Positions 11,277-21,412 of a DNA stretch of 64,000 nt are shown here, piece after piece. This stretch comes from Gnetum montanum (Eukaryota > Streptophyta > Gnetopsida > Gnetales > Gnetaceae). Positions within the stretch are counted from its first letter, which is position 1, and each line of letters starts with the position of its first letter. The translations under genes and the position numbers were made by a program. The stretch lies in contig MNCI01009117.1 in NCBI GenBank assembly GCA_015680685.1, positions 331,667 through 395,666 on the forward strand, in the 5' to 3' direction. The notes under the pieces were generated by a model, which had not been told where the DNA came from, ran no database searches, and saw only the letters and a list, made by a program, of their open reading frames with translations.

Positions 11277-13078
11277 GGACCAATGAAACACCACCAATTT
11301 TAGGCTTCAACACTTTAATCACAAATTTGTCTAAGTGTCAAAACTTGATAAATTTTTCTAAGTGTTGGTGCTATGCTCCCCAGCGTAGCCAACATAGCAT
11401 GCATCAAGGCCTATTTTGCAAAAATTTTCTAAGTGTCAACAGTAGCTGCATGAAAATTTTTCTAAGTGTCTTGCTATGCTCTCACTTTGCTTGCTATGCT
11501 CCCTAGAGTAGCTAGAATAGCACACACTTCCATGGCCAGTTTGCACAAGTTCCAAGCCAGAAGTGGTTAAGGATTGCTTAGGATGAACAAAAAAAATTTG
11601 GCAAATTTTCTATCTCCTATATTTTCATGCTTTCCATGCTCCCTAACATTGCCAACGTAGCATATGCTCCAGTGACTAGTTTGCCCAAGTGTCAAGCCAG
11701 AAGTTGTCAAGCTTTCTTGGGATGAAAAAAAATAGTTTAGTAAATTTTCTATCTTTCTCCTTGCTATGCTCTACTACACTCCCCAGCATAGCTAGCGTAG
11801 CACATTTTTTAGTGCCTAGTTTTTCCTAAGTGTTAGGCAAGAAGCTGTCAACCTAGATCAACATGAAAGGAACATTTGGCAAATTTTCTAGCTCCCGATG
11901 CTGCCTCTCTTGCTAAGCCCTAGAGCGTAACCAATGTACCATGAAAGAAGACTATAGACATTGTCAAAATTTGGCTAAGTATCCTTACTACGCTCCCCAA
12001 TGTAGCCAACGTAACCAATGTTGAGGATCAAAATTATGCAAAATTTGACTAAGTGTTGTGTTACGCTCTAGAGTGTAACCAACTTGACACTAAAGAAAAG
12101 CCTCTAATAGCCTCCAAAAGCCTCCAGAACTTAGCATCAACCTTCATCTTAGCTCCAATATTCCTTCGGCAAGCAGGCTCAACAATTTATATCTCTTTTG
12201 CACCTCCATTGATCCCCAAAAGTTGTTCCTATGCTTGACCCTAGTCAAAAGAGGGGAAGACATAGTCTTGGAGCATAGCCTCCAAATTCCACTATTTTGC
12301 ATTATTTGTAGGTACATTGTAGTCATTCAAACTCTGGCACATGTATTCTTGGTAATGTAGTCATAGTTCAATAGTCTCTAAGGACCCGCCATAGTTCTTT
12401 AGAGTGTAACACTTTGCTACTCTCATGGGAGCATAGCAAGTCAACGTAGCACTGTCTACCCTCATGACACGTGATGTCCATTATGCATTTCACACTAACC
12501 ATAGCCCTATAAATACCCCAACATTCAACACTCTATGGGTTGGAAAATCAATAGAGCATTGGGCATTTTAACTTCCTGAGCATCCTTGGCATTCTCACAC
12601 TTGAGCATCTAAGCTTTGCACCTTGGTGCCTCCCAAAACATAGTTCACCATTACACCCACAAAACAAGGCAATAGTCAACCCAACAGGTTCAGTCCCCAT
12701 GGCAATTGTAAATTCCATGTCCCAGAGACTATGACTACACTGCTACGCTGCCACTGTGACTACCTGTACACCATGTACTACTCTTACCTCTTTTCTTGCA
12801 ATAGTTACGCTCTCCCATTTGGTGCAGTGCACTTTTGTTCTCAAGTTTCGTTGCATTTCTCAAGCATTTCTCTATGGTATTGAATGTAACACTTGCATTT
12901 CCTCATTATTTCATACATATTTTCACATTTACATCACTGTTCTTATGCTAGGACACTCTACTATGCTCTAGCTTAGCTGGTCCCGGTGCCCACACATAAC
13001 GCTGCATAAAATCATCTTGCAAATAGTCATCTTAACACCACATAAGTCCCTATCTAATCAACAAGAACATTCAGGGCA
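11277..13078 (+). mobile_element. 3' LTR of Tat element T (about 1.8 kb)
   Basis: The start region (TGAAACACCACCAATTTTAG) and the TATA box GCCCTATAAATACCC (12504-12516) match the minus-strand solo LTR at 17867-19679. That LTR is nearly the same length and has an identical 15-nt TATA segment. The right end, TCAGGGCA, is placed where the distance from the TATA box matches the solo LTR and where the A1 integrase sequence resumes. U3 carries spaced palindromes. The exact start (11276-11284) is uncertain, and the left partner LTR is not found. Confidence 0.7.
11370..12440 (+). repeat. Dispersed palindromes in the U3 of the T LTR
   Basis: About eight variants of TACGCTCCCCAGCGTAGCC, usually followed by AACGTAGCA, occur near 11370, 11495, 11630, 11770, 11900, 11985, 12060 and 12415. 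Each sits in a longer unit (about 130 bp in the left half) that also holds CTAAGTGTCAA and GCAAATTTTC. The spacing suggests a decayed tandem array. Confidence 0.65.
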
Positions 13079-13320
13079 CCTTGTTTCTATTTCCTAGCAT
13101 GGCCCTTGCATGAATTCAGGGTTAAGCTATACACCTACCAACCTCTCGATGTTCCAACCACCAACAATTTCAAATGTCATATTTATATTATTCATACAAC
13201 ATTTCATTCTAGGGCCATGATAATTTACCATCCTTCATGCCTAGAGAAAAGGCTGCTAGACAACATCCAACAAATAAAGCCATTCCTAGAAACTCATATA
13301 ATCAACAACATGAACACCTC
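13079..13320 (+). pseudogene. C-terminal integrase tail of Athila-like element A1
   Basis: Translation in the frame of codons near 13106-13310 aligns residue by residue with the integrase C-terminus of element B at 27290-27510. For example, B has HVPQPTKFQ where A1 has DVPTTNNFK, and both end in a KPF block. The sequence appears abruptly at the right end of the T LTR. T therefore inserted into the A1 integrase, and the rest of A1 gag-pol lies left of the window. The first five bases (CCTTG) would be the target duplication; the left copy is not visible. Confidence 0.65.
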
Positions 13321-15360
13321 AATAGATGGACAAGCATGTTCTATTTTTTGGATCTTCTTGTTTTAACATAGTCATGGGGGAGATGGCCACCCATGTTAAT
13401 ATTCTATGTAGGTTATCCAATTCTTTAACTTTTTTGTTTTGCACTATTCTTCATGTTTTTTTTTTACTTTCCTTGAATATTTTACAACTTCTTTTATATA
13501 TTTTCTCTTATTTATATTCTCTTGTGTGCTATTTTATTTCATGTTATTTCGTTCATCAGGAATCTTGAGTTTCTACCATAGCTACTACTACTCCTGGAAG
13601 TTCATTAGTATAATATTTACTGTTATGATTGATTATTAAATAACCAAATTTCATCTTGGGATTATGTACTTGATTAATGGATTACTTAATTTTCTAGTGA
13701 TATGAGGCAATAAGTCCACAACATCAACCCATTTCATCCAACTCTATGAGGCTCTTCATCCTGGAAGCATGAGGTCTTTCCTTAATTAAAACTTAAAGTA
13801 ATTAATGTTCTTGTTACTTAATAGACTCAAAATTGATTAAGTGGGCCTGGACAAGGATGTAACTTCAAGGGAATTTTTTCTCTTTTATTCCTAACTTCTT
13901 TCTAGATTTTTATGACTTTCTCTATTGGTCTCTCACCACTCCTACTATCAACTATAATAGGAAGCATGTCTTTGCATGGCGTAGTTCCTATGATAAAAAA
14001 ACATGAGAATTCAAAGCACACTCCTTAGATAAAATAATGGACCTTAAGCACTAGTTGTGTGGCTAGAAAAAAAAGTTACACATGCCTGAAGGCACGCCTC
14101 TAACTAAGATCCTTCCAATCTTCCTACTTCTCTTTTCTTCTTCTCTTGGAATGGTAGTTGTTTGGAGATTGTCATGAATTCTTGATGATTGAAGGGTTAG
14201 GATATGGTAATGCAAAGTCACTAAACAAGGATGAAATTGGTCTGAACTAAGGATGGAATGGTATTAGATCATCTTAATCATAAGTTCCACAAAGGATTTC
14301 ATGTGACCTAGTTGATAGAATCTCTTACCACACACTCTCTCTTCCATCATTCTAACCTCATCATCAACCACCTCACTATCTCCTATCATGATCAAGTGAT
14401 GTGTCTATTATGGCATATGGGATAATCCTCTAATGATCTCTCATGCGTATTTTATTTTTATCTTTTGAAGATCATTAATCATCCTTGGTGCCTACAAAAT
14501 CATTGGGATGAGAGCATGAAAGGGTATTAATGGCATGAGCCTAATTTGGGGAGGATCCACTTGCATATTCCTTAGTCATTTCAAGTTAAACTTCTAATCC
14601 TTTGGTCATTTCAATGATCAGTATTAACACTTCACCTTCTAAATGTCTAGTTTTACTTTCTTTTTGTATTAGTTACTCATTCAAATCCAATCCAACTCCT
14701 CTCCTAATGAACCTAAAATCCTCTTTCATTCTTTGTCATTCTTCTATGCTTTTATGGCTTCTTGTGACATCTTCTTTCATTTTTAAACTCTTCTAAAATT
14801 TCTCATTTTCTTCATGTTAAAAATTAGCTTCAATAGCTACATTGATGCATCCCCATCGACATAGCAGAATTCATAAATGTAACCCCATCAACGAAGCAAA
14901 AAAAAACTAGATATACCCATAGCACTTAGTCAAATTTTCACCATTTTCTCACAAATGCAAGAGGAGTTTTTGAATTTTTGAAAGTCCAAGGATCTTCCAA
15001 GTGCCATAAATTTTAAATAGATAACCCAAATCTACCCATTTTTTGACCTTCTCACTATCAGAGATAAGCTTTTAATCATGGGAACCAAAAACCTTTGGTT
15101 TTTTTTTCTAGAAAATTTTTTTGGAATTTTTCTAACTTCCCAAGGTTTACTTATTAAAATAATATTAAATTACTTATCCTAAGAGAGCCAAACCTGATAG
15201 ATAAAATTTGGTAGTCAATAATTAAAATAGTTTTAAAATAATATTTGCTACCAAGATTACAAACAAGCCTAACTATAACTCGATCTAATAAAAAAGGTAT
15301 CAAAAGAACTAAGGGTTATAAAGTAAAAAAACTAATCCTAGGTTACATTTGTGATTTTAG
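13321..15360 (+). other. A1 spacer between integrase and ORFX, with ORFX promoter and leader
   Basis: A 2-kb AT-rich stretch without a gene, parallel to 27575-29603 in B and 34276-36482 in A2. Shared marks are CATGGGGGAGA just behind integrase (13374), AACTTCAAGGGAATT (13861) and TCAAAGCACACTCCTTAGA (14012). A degraded TATA-like AGATATACCC lies at 14909. It is preceded by GATGCATCCCCATCGAC, a motif also found in the A-type LTRs. The segment ends in TTTTAG directly before the ORFX start. Confidence 0.6.
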
Positions 15361-17866
15361 ATAGCACCAAAGAAAGGACTGCAAGAAGGAGGACCTTCCT
15401 AGCCTAGGGAAAAGTAATCACAAAGAGGAAGAAGCCAACAACAATAACAACATTAGCCCCAAGAGTAAGTAGCCAAAGCAACCCATGTGATGGGACCTCT
15501 TTGGGAGGAGCTTGAAGTGGAATCTGTCTGATAGATTCCCACCATAGAAACTAGCTAATTCAAGTAAGATGAAGCTCCTAGGCCAAGACCTAATCTTGAA
15601 GTTATCCTCATGGAGGCTTTCCTGGAGAAGATAAGGTCCAAGGAGGTACAAAGTTCTATTTTCTAAGAACTGAACTTTGGATTCTTCTTGCACTTGGCAC
15701 AAGAATACATTTGCATCTAATTATAGGGCTCTCCCATGTGGCCCATTCTCTCCACTAGTGGAGAATGGTACATGAGGGAGATCTACCTATTCTATAACAA
15801 TCGACAAGGAGACGCATCAGTAAAAATCAAGAACATCATTATCTCCTACTTGATTGAAGCCATTGTGAAGGTCCTCAATTTGCCCAACACTAGGGTAAAG
15901 TTGGCATAGATCTCAACCCAAGCAAACCCCAAGGCCAAATAGGAATGGACCTAGCATTGCTATGGAGTGGACCATAAGAAGTACAATGCACTCATGAAGG
16001 TAAAGCATGCCTATTTCAAAATTCTAGCCTGTCACCTGAATCCCACAATGAGGCCAAGTAAGGTAATAGTCTTTTCCTCCTGTGCATGCACCATTCTAAG
16101 CAAAAAATTCTCTATGAACCTTCCCCAGCTTATCTAGCTAGATATAGAGAAGCACTTCAAGGAGAATGAGAAGGGAAGGAAGATACTCCCCTTTTCATGC
16201 CTCATCAAAAAACTATATAAAAGGGAAGATATAGCATACTATGCTAACAATGTGGTTCATCATGATCCTACCACATCATGGTAGGAGATAATGAAGGACA
16301 AGGCAATAGCTAAGCTGCAAGAAGAGGAAAGGCCACCACTACCACAACCTATAAGATTAACCATACTAGAGGTACTTGTAGCTACAAAAAGGCTCAAAAA
16401 ACTCTGTGAGTAGTAACTACAATAGCAACAAGGCTCAATAGGTGAAGGAGAATCATCAGTTTACCATCCATCCCTAAGCCATCTTAATGAGGTTACCAAG
16501 ACCATTGGTTGTAGGACAGAGGAACTAAGAACCTATGAGGTCAAATCCAAATGTCAAAGAGGTCATTATATCCATCCTTGAATAACCATTCCTAGAAATC
16601 TCAAGAAATGCTACAACTTTCTTTATTAGGTTTACGGAGAATGAAGGGGCGACCATCTTGGTTATGTAGCACAAAGGCTAGGAGATAGTGGTAGAAGTGG
16701 TAGCCTACAATGTAGCTAAAGCCCTGAATTCTCTTGTAGTGGTTGTGCCAAACATTACTATAATGGGAAATATCCAAACATCCACAAGATGAAAAAGTGG
16801 TCATTTAAGCACCAACCAACATGAGGAGATGTTGGAATGACTAGTGAGAGCTAGGCAACTACTTTCAGAGATCTTTGATCTCCTAGATGAAATCACTACT
16901 AACTAGTTAGAGCTACCTAAAAAAAAATGGCAAACTTCTCATTACCAATGCCCAACTGAAAACAGCCACCACCAAGAATCAATAGTTGGCTGCTGAGGTT
17001 ATGAAGTTACAGGCTCGTCTCTCTAACCTCATCATTTTCTAGTCAAAACTCATAAGGGATGAAGATTTTCAATAGCTTTAGAGTAAACTAGCTGAGGCTA
17101 AGAAGGAAAAGGAGGTAATGGTCTTTGATGCATCCTTATCAAAGGGCATGATGTTCAACACTGACAAGGACTTATCACAAGTTTGTAAGAAAAACTTAGT
17201 CTTGATGAAAGATAATCATCACCTATAAAATATTGAGTAAGGAAAAGCCAAATGGTCAAATTCATTCACCAATAGTAGGAGTAGCTAGCCAAGATTAACC
17301 TTGACTTGAGAAGGTTGGTAGCAAAAAATAGAAATCCCTTAAACGAGGAAGTCCATGTGCTTTGCTAGAAAGTCACCATTGAGGTAGCAGCCTGGAAAAA
17401 TGAGGCCCTAAAATTTGAGCAAGTCAAGAACCATAATAGGAACTAGGTTGGACTTCTAAAATAAGTAAATGAGAAGGAGATCTAATTGACCAAGGTGAAT
17501 ATGAATGAGGCTCTCTAGAAACTCCAACAAAGAGACGATGTGTGGCAGCCCATCTTTGATGGACTAAAAAAAGTATAATAATACTAAAATCCACTTGAAG
17601 GAGTTGCAAATAGAGGAGATAATATGTAAACCTGGCTATGTTTATACTAAGAATACCAAGGACTAAATTGAACAAACAAGTGACTAGTTCCTCCCTCTTA
17701 TATGAGTAGAATTCAAGCCTCACAAGGAAGCTAAGCAGAAGTTGCAGACAACCAATGCAAAGCTTGAAGTTATTAGGAGCAGACTTACTAATCAACAATA
17801 TGTTGCTAAGAACCTAGCCACAAGGATGAATGACTACCATAAACTACAAAACCTAGTAATGACATC

Positions 17867-19679
17867 TGTACTGACCTAAATCGTTGATGTAAGGCTGGAA
17901 GGGAAAACAAACACCGAAAGATCATCGGGCAAACACAGCTAACCCTACCTTCACCCAAGGGCAAGCTAGAAAAGAAAATGAAGGCAAAGTGCCTTGGATG
18001 GTCTGCATGCAAATCAACCAAGAACTTCCCCGACCGTAAATTATTGCCTACGCTGGGGTTATCATAACAGATATTTAAAATGGTACACACGAAATGTAAG
18101 CAAAAACGTATGCAGAACTGGTATTGTAAACAAAACATAAAAGTAAACTGAATGTATAACAAAGTGAACAATGTAATGGCTGGAAAAATGAACTGTATTA
18201 TATTACTTAGAAAAGATGTGCACCGATCAAAGCATAGCTGCACGTCTGGATGGCAAGTCAAGCACCAAGCCCCAAGGTGATGTGATGTGTTTCAGAAGTG
18301 CTTGGATGCAAGGAGTCAAGTGTGCCTGAGCACCCAAGGATTGTTGGTCTGAATTTCCTATGCTGTATGTTTTCAAAATTGCCCATGTCCAAAATTGCCA
18401 ACCCTAGTTTATGTGAATTCATAGGGTATTTATAGGGCTGGGCTGAGCTCGGGTGTGGAATTCAAGAATGGAATCAACGGCTGGGAGATGAGAGGAAAGC
18501 GGATCAAGTGACACATGTCCAATGGACAGTTGTATGTGAGTTGGACGTGTGTGGGCAAGCTACGTTCTGGACCAGGTACATTGTATCTTACAACATGTGA
18601 CAACTCACTCAAGTCAGCTCACGCTCATGGCTCATACAATTCAGAGCGTAAGAGCTCAACAAAAATGATGACATTTTACAATGAAATGACAATGTACAAT
18701 AAGAGAAGTTGACTCTGGCTAGCTTGAAACTTTTGGATGTTTGAATTGACTGCTGCAGGATGTTGATTTGAGTGATTCTGTGACTATTTTGAGGTGCCTT
18801 CACCTGACAAGAACTTCCAGTGTGAGGTGATTTTTTCACAGCATGTCCTCAATGTGCACATGCTACACTCACGCTGCACTCACGCTACAGTGTGTCCCCA
18901 GCATGACCTCAATGTGAGTGACTTGAAAGTGATGCATTTCACTCCAGATTTTGATTTTTGAAGCCTGATTCTTGAGTACAACAATTGCCTATCTGTGTCT
19001 GACCTTGAGAGTGATCTAAAATCTAGAATTTGAGCCTAGATGTGCCTTGTTTGGAGCCACTTTTGGTAGCTCACACTGGACTCATGCTGCAGCGTGACCA
19101 CAACGTGAGCTACAGCATGATCACAACATGAGCCATAAAAAACTACCATTTTTGGACTCAAAAACTCAAACTCTGAAGGCTGAACGTTGATGTTGTCCAC
19201 AATGAACTCTAAGGGTGACTTGCTCTTTGGAAATCAAGTCATTTCAACTCAATTTTGAGGCTCCCAGAGTTCATCACGTTGGACTCACGTTGTAGCGTGT
19301 CCCCAACGTGACCACAGCATGAGCTATAGCATGTGTGTGGAAGTGTGAACAGTTTGTCTCCAAATTTGAACTTTTGAATGCTGAACCCTAGAGTGGATAT
19401 CAGTGGCCCTCGAGGATGGCTTGCACTCTTAGATTTTGATCATTTTTAACTTGGTTGGAGCCTTCTAGGGTTGGTCATGTTGGACTCACGCTGCAGCGTG
19501 ACCACAGCATGCCCTACAGCGTGACTATGAAAATTGCAATTTCCAGCATGTGTTTCCCAGGATCAGCCAACGTGAGTGAGCTTGACTTAGTCAAATGTTT
19601 TCCTCCTAAAGGTCAAGAGGGCTTTGAGTTGTTCTCACTTCAAAGTGTTAGGCCGAAATTAGTGGTGTTTCAACATCCA
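17867..19679 (-). mobile_element. Solo LTR, Tat-type, 1813 bp, inserted in ORFX of A1
   Basis: The segment runs TG...CA and is flanked by the 5-bp direct repeat ACATC (17862-17866 and 19680-19684). Removing it restores alignment with the ORFX of B (GACATCGA). On the minus strand it holds the TATA segment GCCCTATAAATACCC (about 18424-18438) and begins TGGATGTTGAAACACC, like the T LTR. Its U3 (18840-19560) carries four palindromic blocks. No internal element sequence remains, as expected after LTR-LTR recombination. Confidence 0.9.
18840..19560 (-). repeat. Four palindromic blocks, about 200-bp spacing, in the solo LTR U3
   Basis: Blocks near 18870, 19076, 19284 and 19483 each contain ACTCACGCTGCAGCGTGACC or a variant, followed by forms of ACAACGTGAGCTACAGCATG. 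Each block carries two overlapping palindromes (CACGCTGCAGCGTG and CTCACGTTGTGG/CACAACGTGAG). The spacing is about 199-208 bp, so the whole is a decayed tandem repeat of about 200 bp. Confidence 0.75.
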
Positions 19680-20217
19680 ACATCGACAATAAATAATTTG
19701 TAGTATGGTTTGTTAATTCAAAGGAGTTGTTTTCTTTAATGTACTTCACATGGGACATCCTTGTTCTAGTCCACATCAATGAAGCTACATGGACTACTTA
19801 TGATCCATGTAGCAAGGAAGAGAAAATGAAAGCATTACTAGATACTTTCAAGCTTCCATCGATAGTAGCAGCAGCTGTAGGTCAACCTCAGCAATCTTCA
19901 CCACCACCACCATAAAAACTTGGCAAAGGCCCCTCAGCACCGTAGGAGCCTCCACCTCCAAGAACTATTTGACAATTTACCCCATCTTTGGAGACTTTGC
20001 AACACCTACTAAAATTTTTGTAAAGTATCTAATTTTGTTGTAATGGATACTAATTTTTGTTATCTTGTATAATTTAGCACTCGAAGTAGTAAAGTTAGTT
20101 AGTCAGTCTATCTATTTGTTAGATAGTTAATAAATCACATGCTTTTCCAAATTTTGTAAGAAGCTTGTTCCTACTTTTTTTCACTTAATGATGAGCTTTT
20201 AATCAGTTGTGAGGGTA

Positions 20218-20391
20218 TGATGAGTCATAATAAGATAAGATGCATTGATGAGCATGCTCGATGTAGCCCCATCAATGTGTCCCCTTCGATGCATGGTTAC
20301 ATGGGTCAACGCTGACATAGGCAAAGCCTATATAAATGTAGCAGCAACCCACATTTATGACATCTTAAGTTGGTAGCATAGTGAAGCTCTT
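20218..20391 (+). mobile_element. A1 3' LTR, left part
   Basis: Begins TGATGAGTCATAATAAG after a purine run (GTGAGGGTA). It holds TCGATGTAGCCCCATCAATG and a TATA box CTATATAAATG at about 20329. It matches the A2 LTR at 39561. Element B interrupts it at the CTCTT target (20387-20391). Confidence 0.85.
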
Positions 20392-21247
20392 TGATGAAGC
20401 ACTAAACAGTCAATGCATCGACTAGGCCACATATACGAGGCCCCGTATACGTGGCCCTGTTTATGTGGAGCCTATTCTAGCCTATAAATAAGTGTGCTTC
20501 CGCCACACTTAGGTGCCTTTTTGGAAGTAGTAGTAAAGCTCTTGCAGTTTGTTTCCTTGAGAGTTAGAATATTTTCCAAGTTCCCATAGTAGGTGTGAGA
20601 AAGGTATCCAGCTCTTTATTCGAGCACTAATGTACCCAAGCCATTGGTGTGACCAACAATAAAGATGAGCTTTTCAAGCATTCCTTGCAACACTTGGACT
20701 TAGTCATTTGATGCATTTACTAGTTTAATATTTATGTGCTTTAATAATTCCTTAATTTTTCATTATTTTTACCTTAATTTTCATCGCTCTCTTATAGTTT
20801 GTAAAACCCACAAGTACGACTATCTCAAACATAAACCCAACACTTGGTAACCTAGTGATGCTTAGCGTCTGGTAACCCAGTAGTGGTTAGGGGATGCTTA
20901 GGACATGCACGGAAGATGGGATTAGATACTTATGCTAGGAGAAGTTAATAGATAAATTAGGATAATTATAGATTATGTAATATTCCACTCCTTACATTTC
21001 ATTTCAGGAATTAGATGCTAGAAGATAAAGTGAAAAATCCATAAAAATCATTTGCCTTAATCTCACATAACCATCACAATCAGAACACCACAAGAAAGGT
21101 TGGAAGACAACAACTATTCTAACACAAGGTTTTTCTAGTTAGGGTCTGGTGTATGCAAAGTACTTATAGTCTATAGAATTCGACTGAGTCGCGTGTGAAC
21201 ACCTGTGACTCGCATGGTTGGACGTAGGGGTACCTAGCCGCTCATCA
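20392..21247 (+). repeat. 5' LTR of element B (856 bp)
   Basis: Runs from TGATGAAGCACTAAAC to CTAGCCGCTCATCA. The TATA box CCTATAAATAAG lies at about 20484. U3 shows CATATACGAGGCCCCGTATA, an inverted repeat just before the TATA box. The matching LTR is at 32664. Confidence 0.93.
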
Positions 21248-21248
21248 T

Positions 21249-21266
21249 TGGCACCGTTGCTGGGGA
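21249..21266 (+). promoter_or_regulatory. Primer binding site of element B (tRNA-Asp type)
   Basis: TGGCACCGTTGCTGGGGA begins 2 bp after the 5' LTR. The Athila consensus complementary to tRNA-Asp is TGGCGCCGTTGCCGGGGA. The two differences are C-to-T or G-to-A transitions. Confidence 0.88.
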
Positions 21267-21412
21267 CTATTAGTCTTACATGCACCATCTAACCTTAGCA
21301 AAATTATCATTCACGTAGTTGGAACGAATCCAAGATAGTAAAATCTACGCATGCTAGGCGATCTAAGTAAAAAAGTAAGGTACACCAATTAGTGGATTAT
21401 CTAACATCCAAC

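Larger units (their letters stand above)
15361..19915 (+). pseudogene. ORFX copy of element A1, split by a solo LTR
   Basis: This is the extra gene found between integrase and 3' LTR in A1, A2 and B. The start codon reads ATA where B has ATG. One frame, with many stops, covers 15361-17866; an 1813-bp solo LTR interrupts it, and it resumes at 19685 and ends in a proline run and TAA at 19913-19915. The N-terminal third has a globular look with ELNFG, the SSGEWYM block and HCYGVDHK. The rest is Lys/Glu-rich and probably coiled coil, up to WQPIFDG and the region before the insertion. Most stops fall where B has Gln. No signal peptide or membrane segment is visible. The N-terminal part resembles, in my reading, the putative plant transposon protein or plant-mobile-domain-like proteins. 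Athila elements have env-like genes in this position, but no envelope feature is seen. Confidence 0.75.

Noticed and set aside
13326-13639. Overlapping hydrophobic open frames behind the A1 integrase
   Set aside because: They come from a T-rich spacer; the corresponding spacer in B does not keep these frames.
18840-19560. CRISPR-like or satellite array
   Set aside because: Spacing is regular, but it lies inside a TG...CA element with target duplication and the units are diverged palindromes of an LTR; the genome is a plant.
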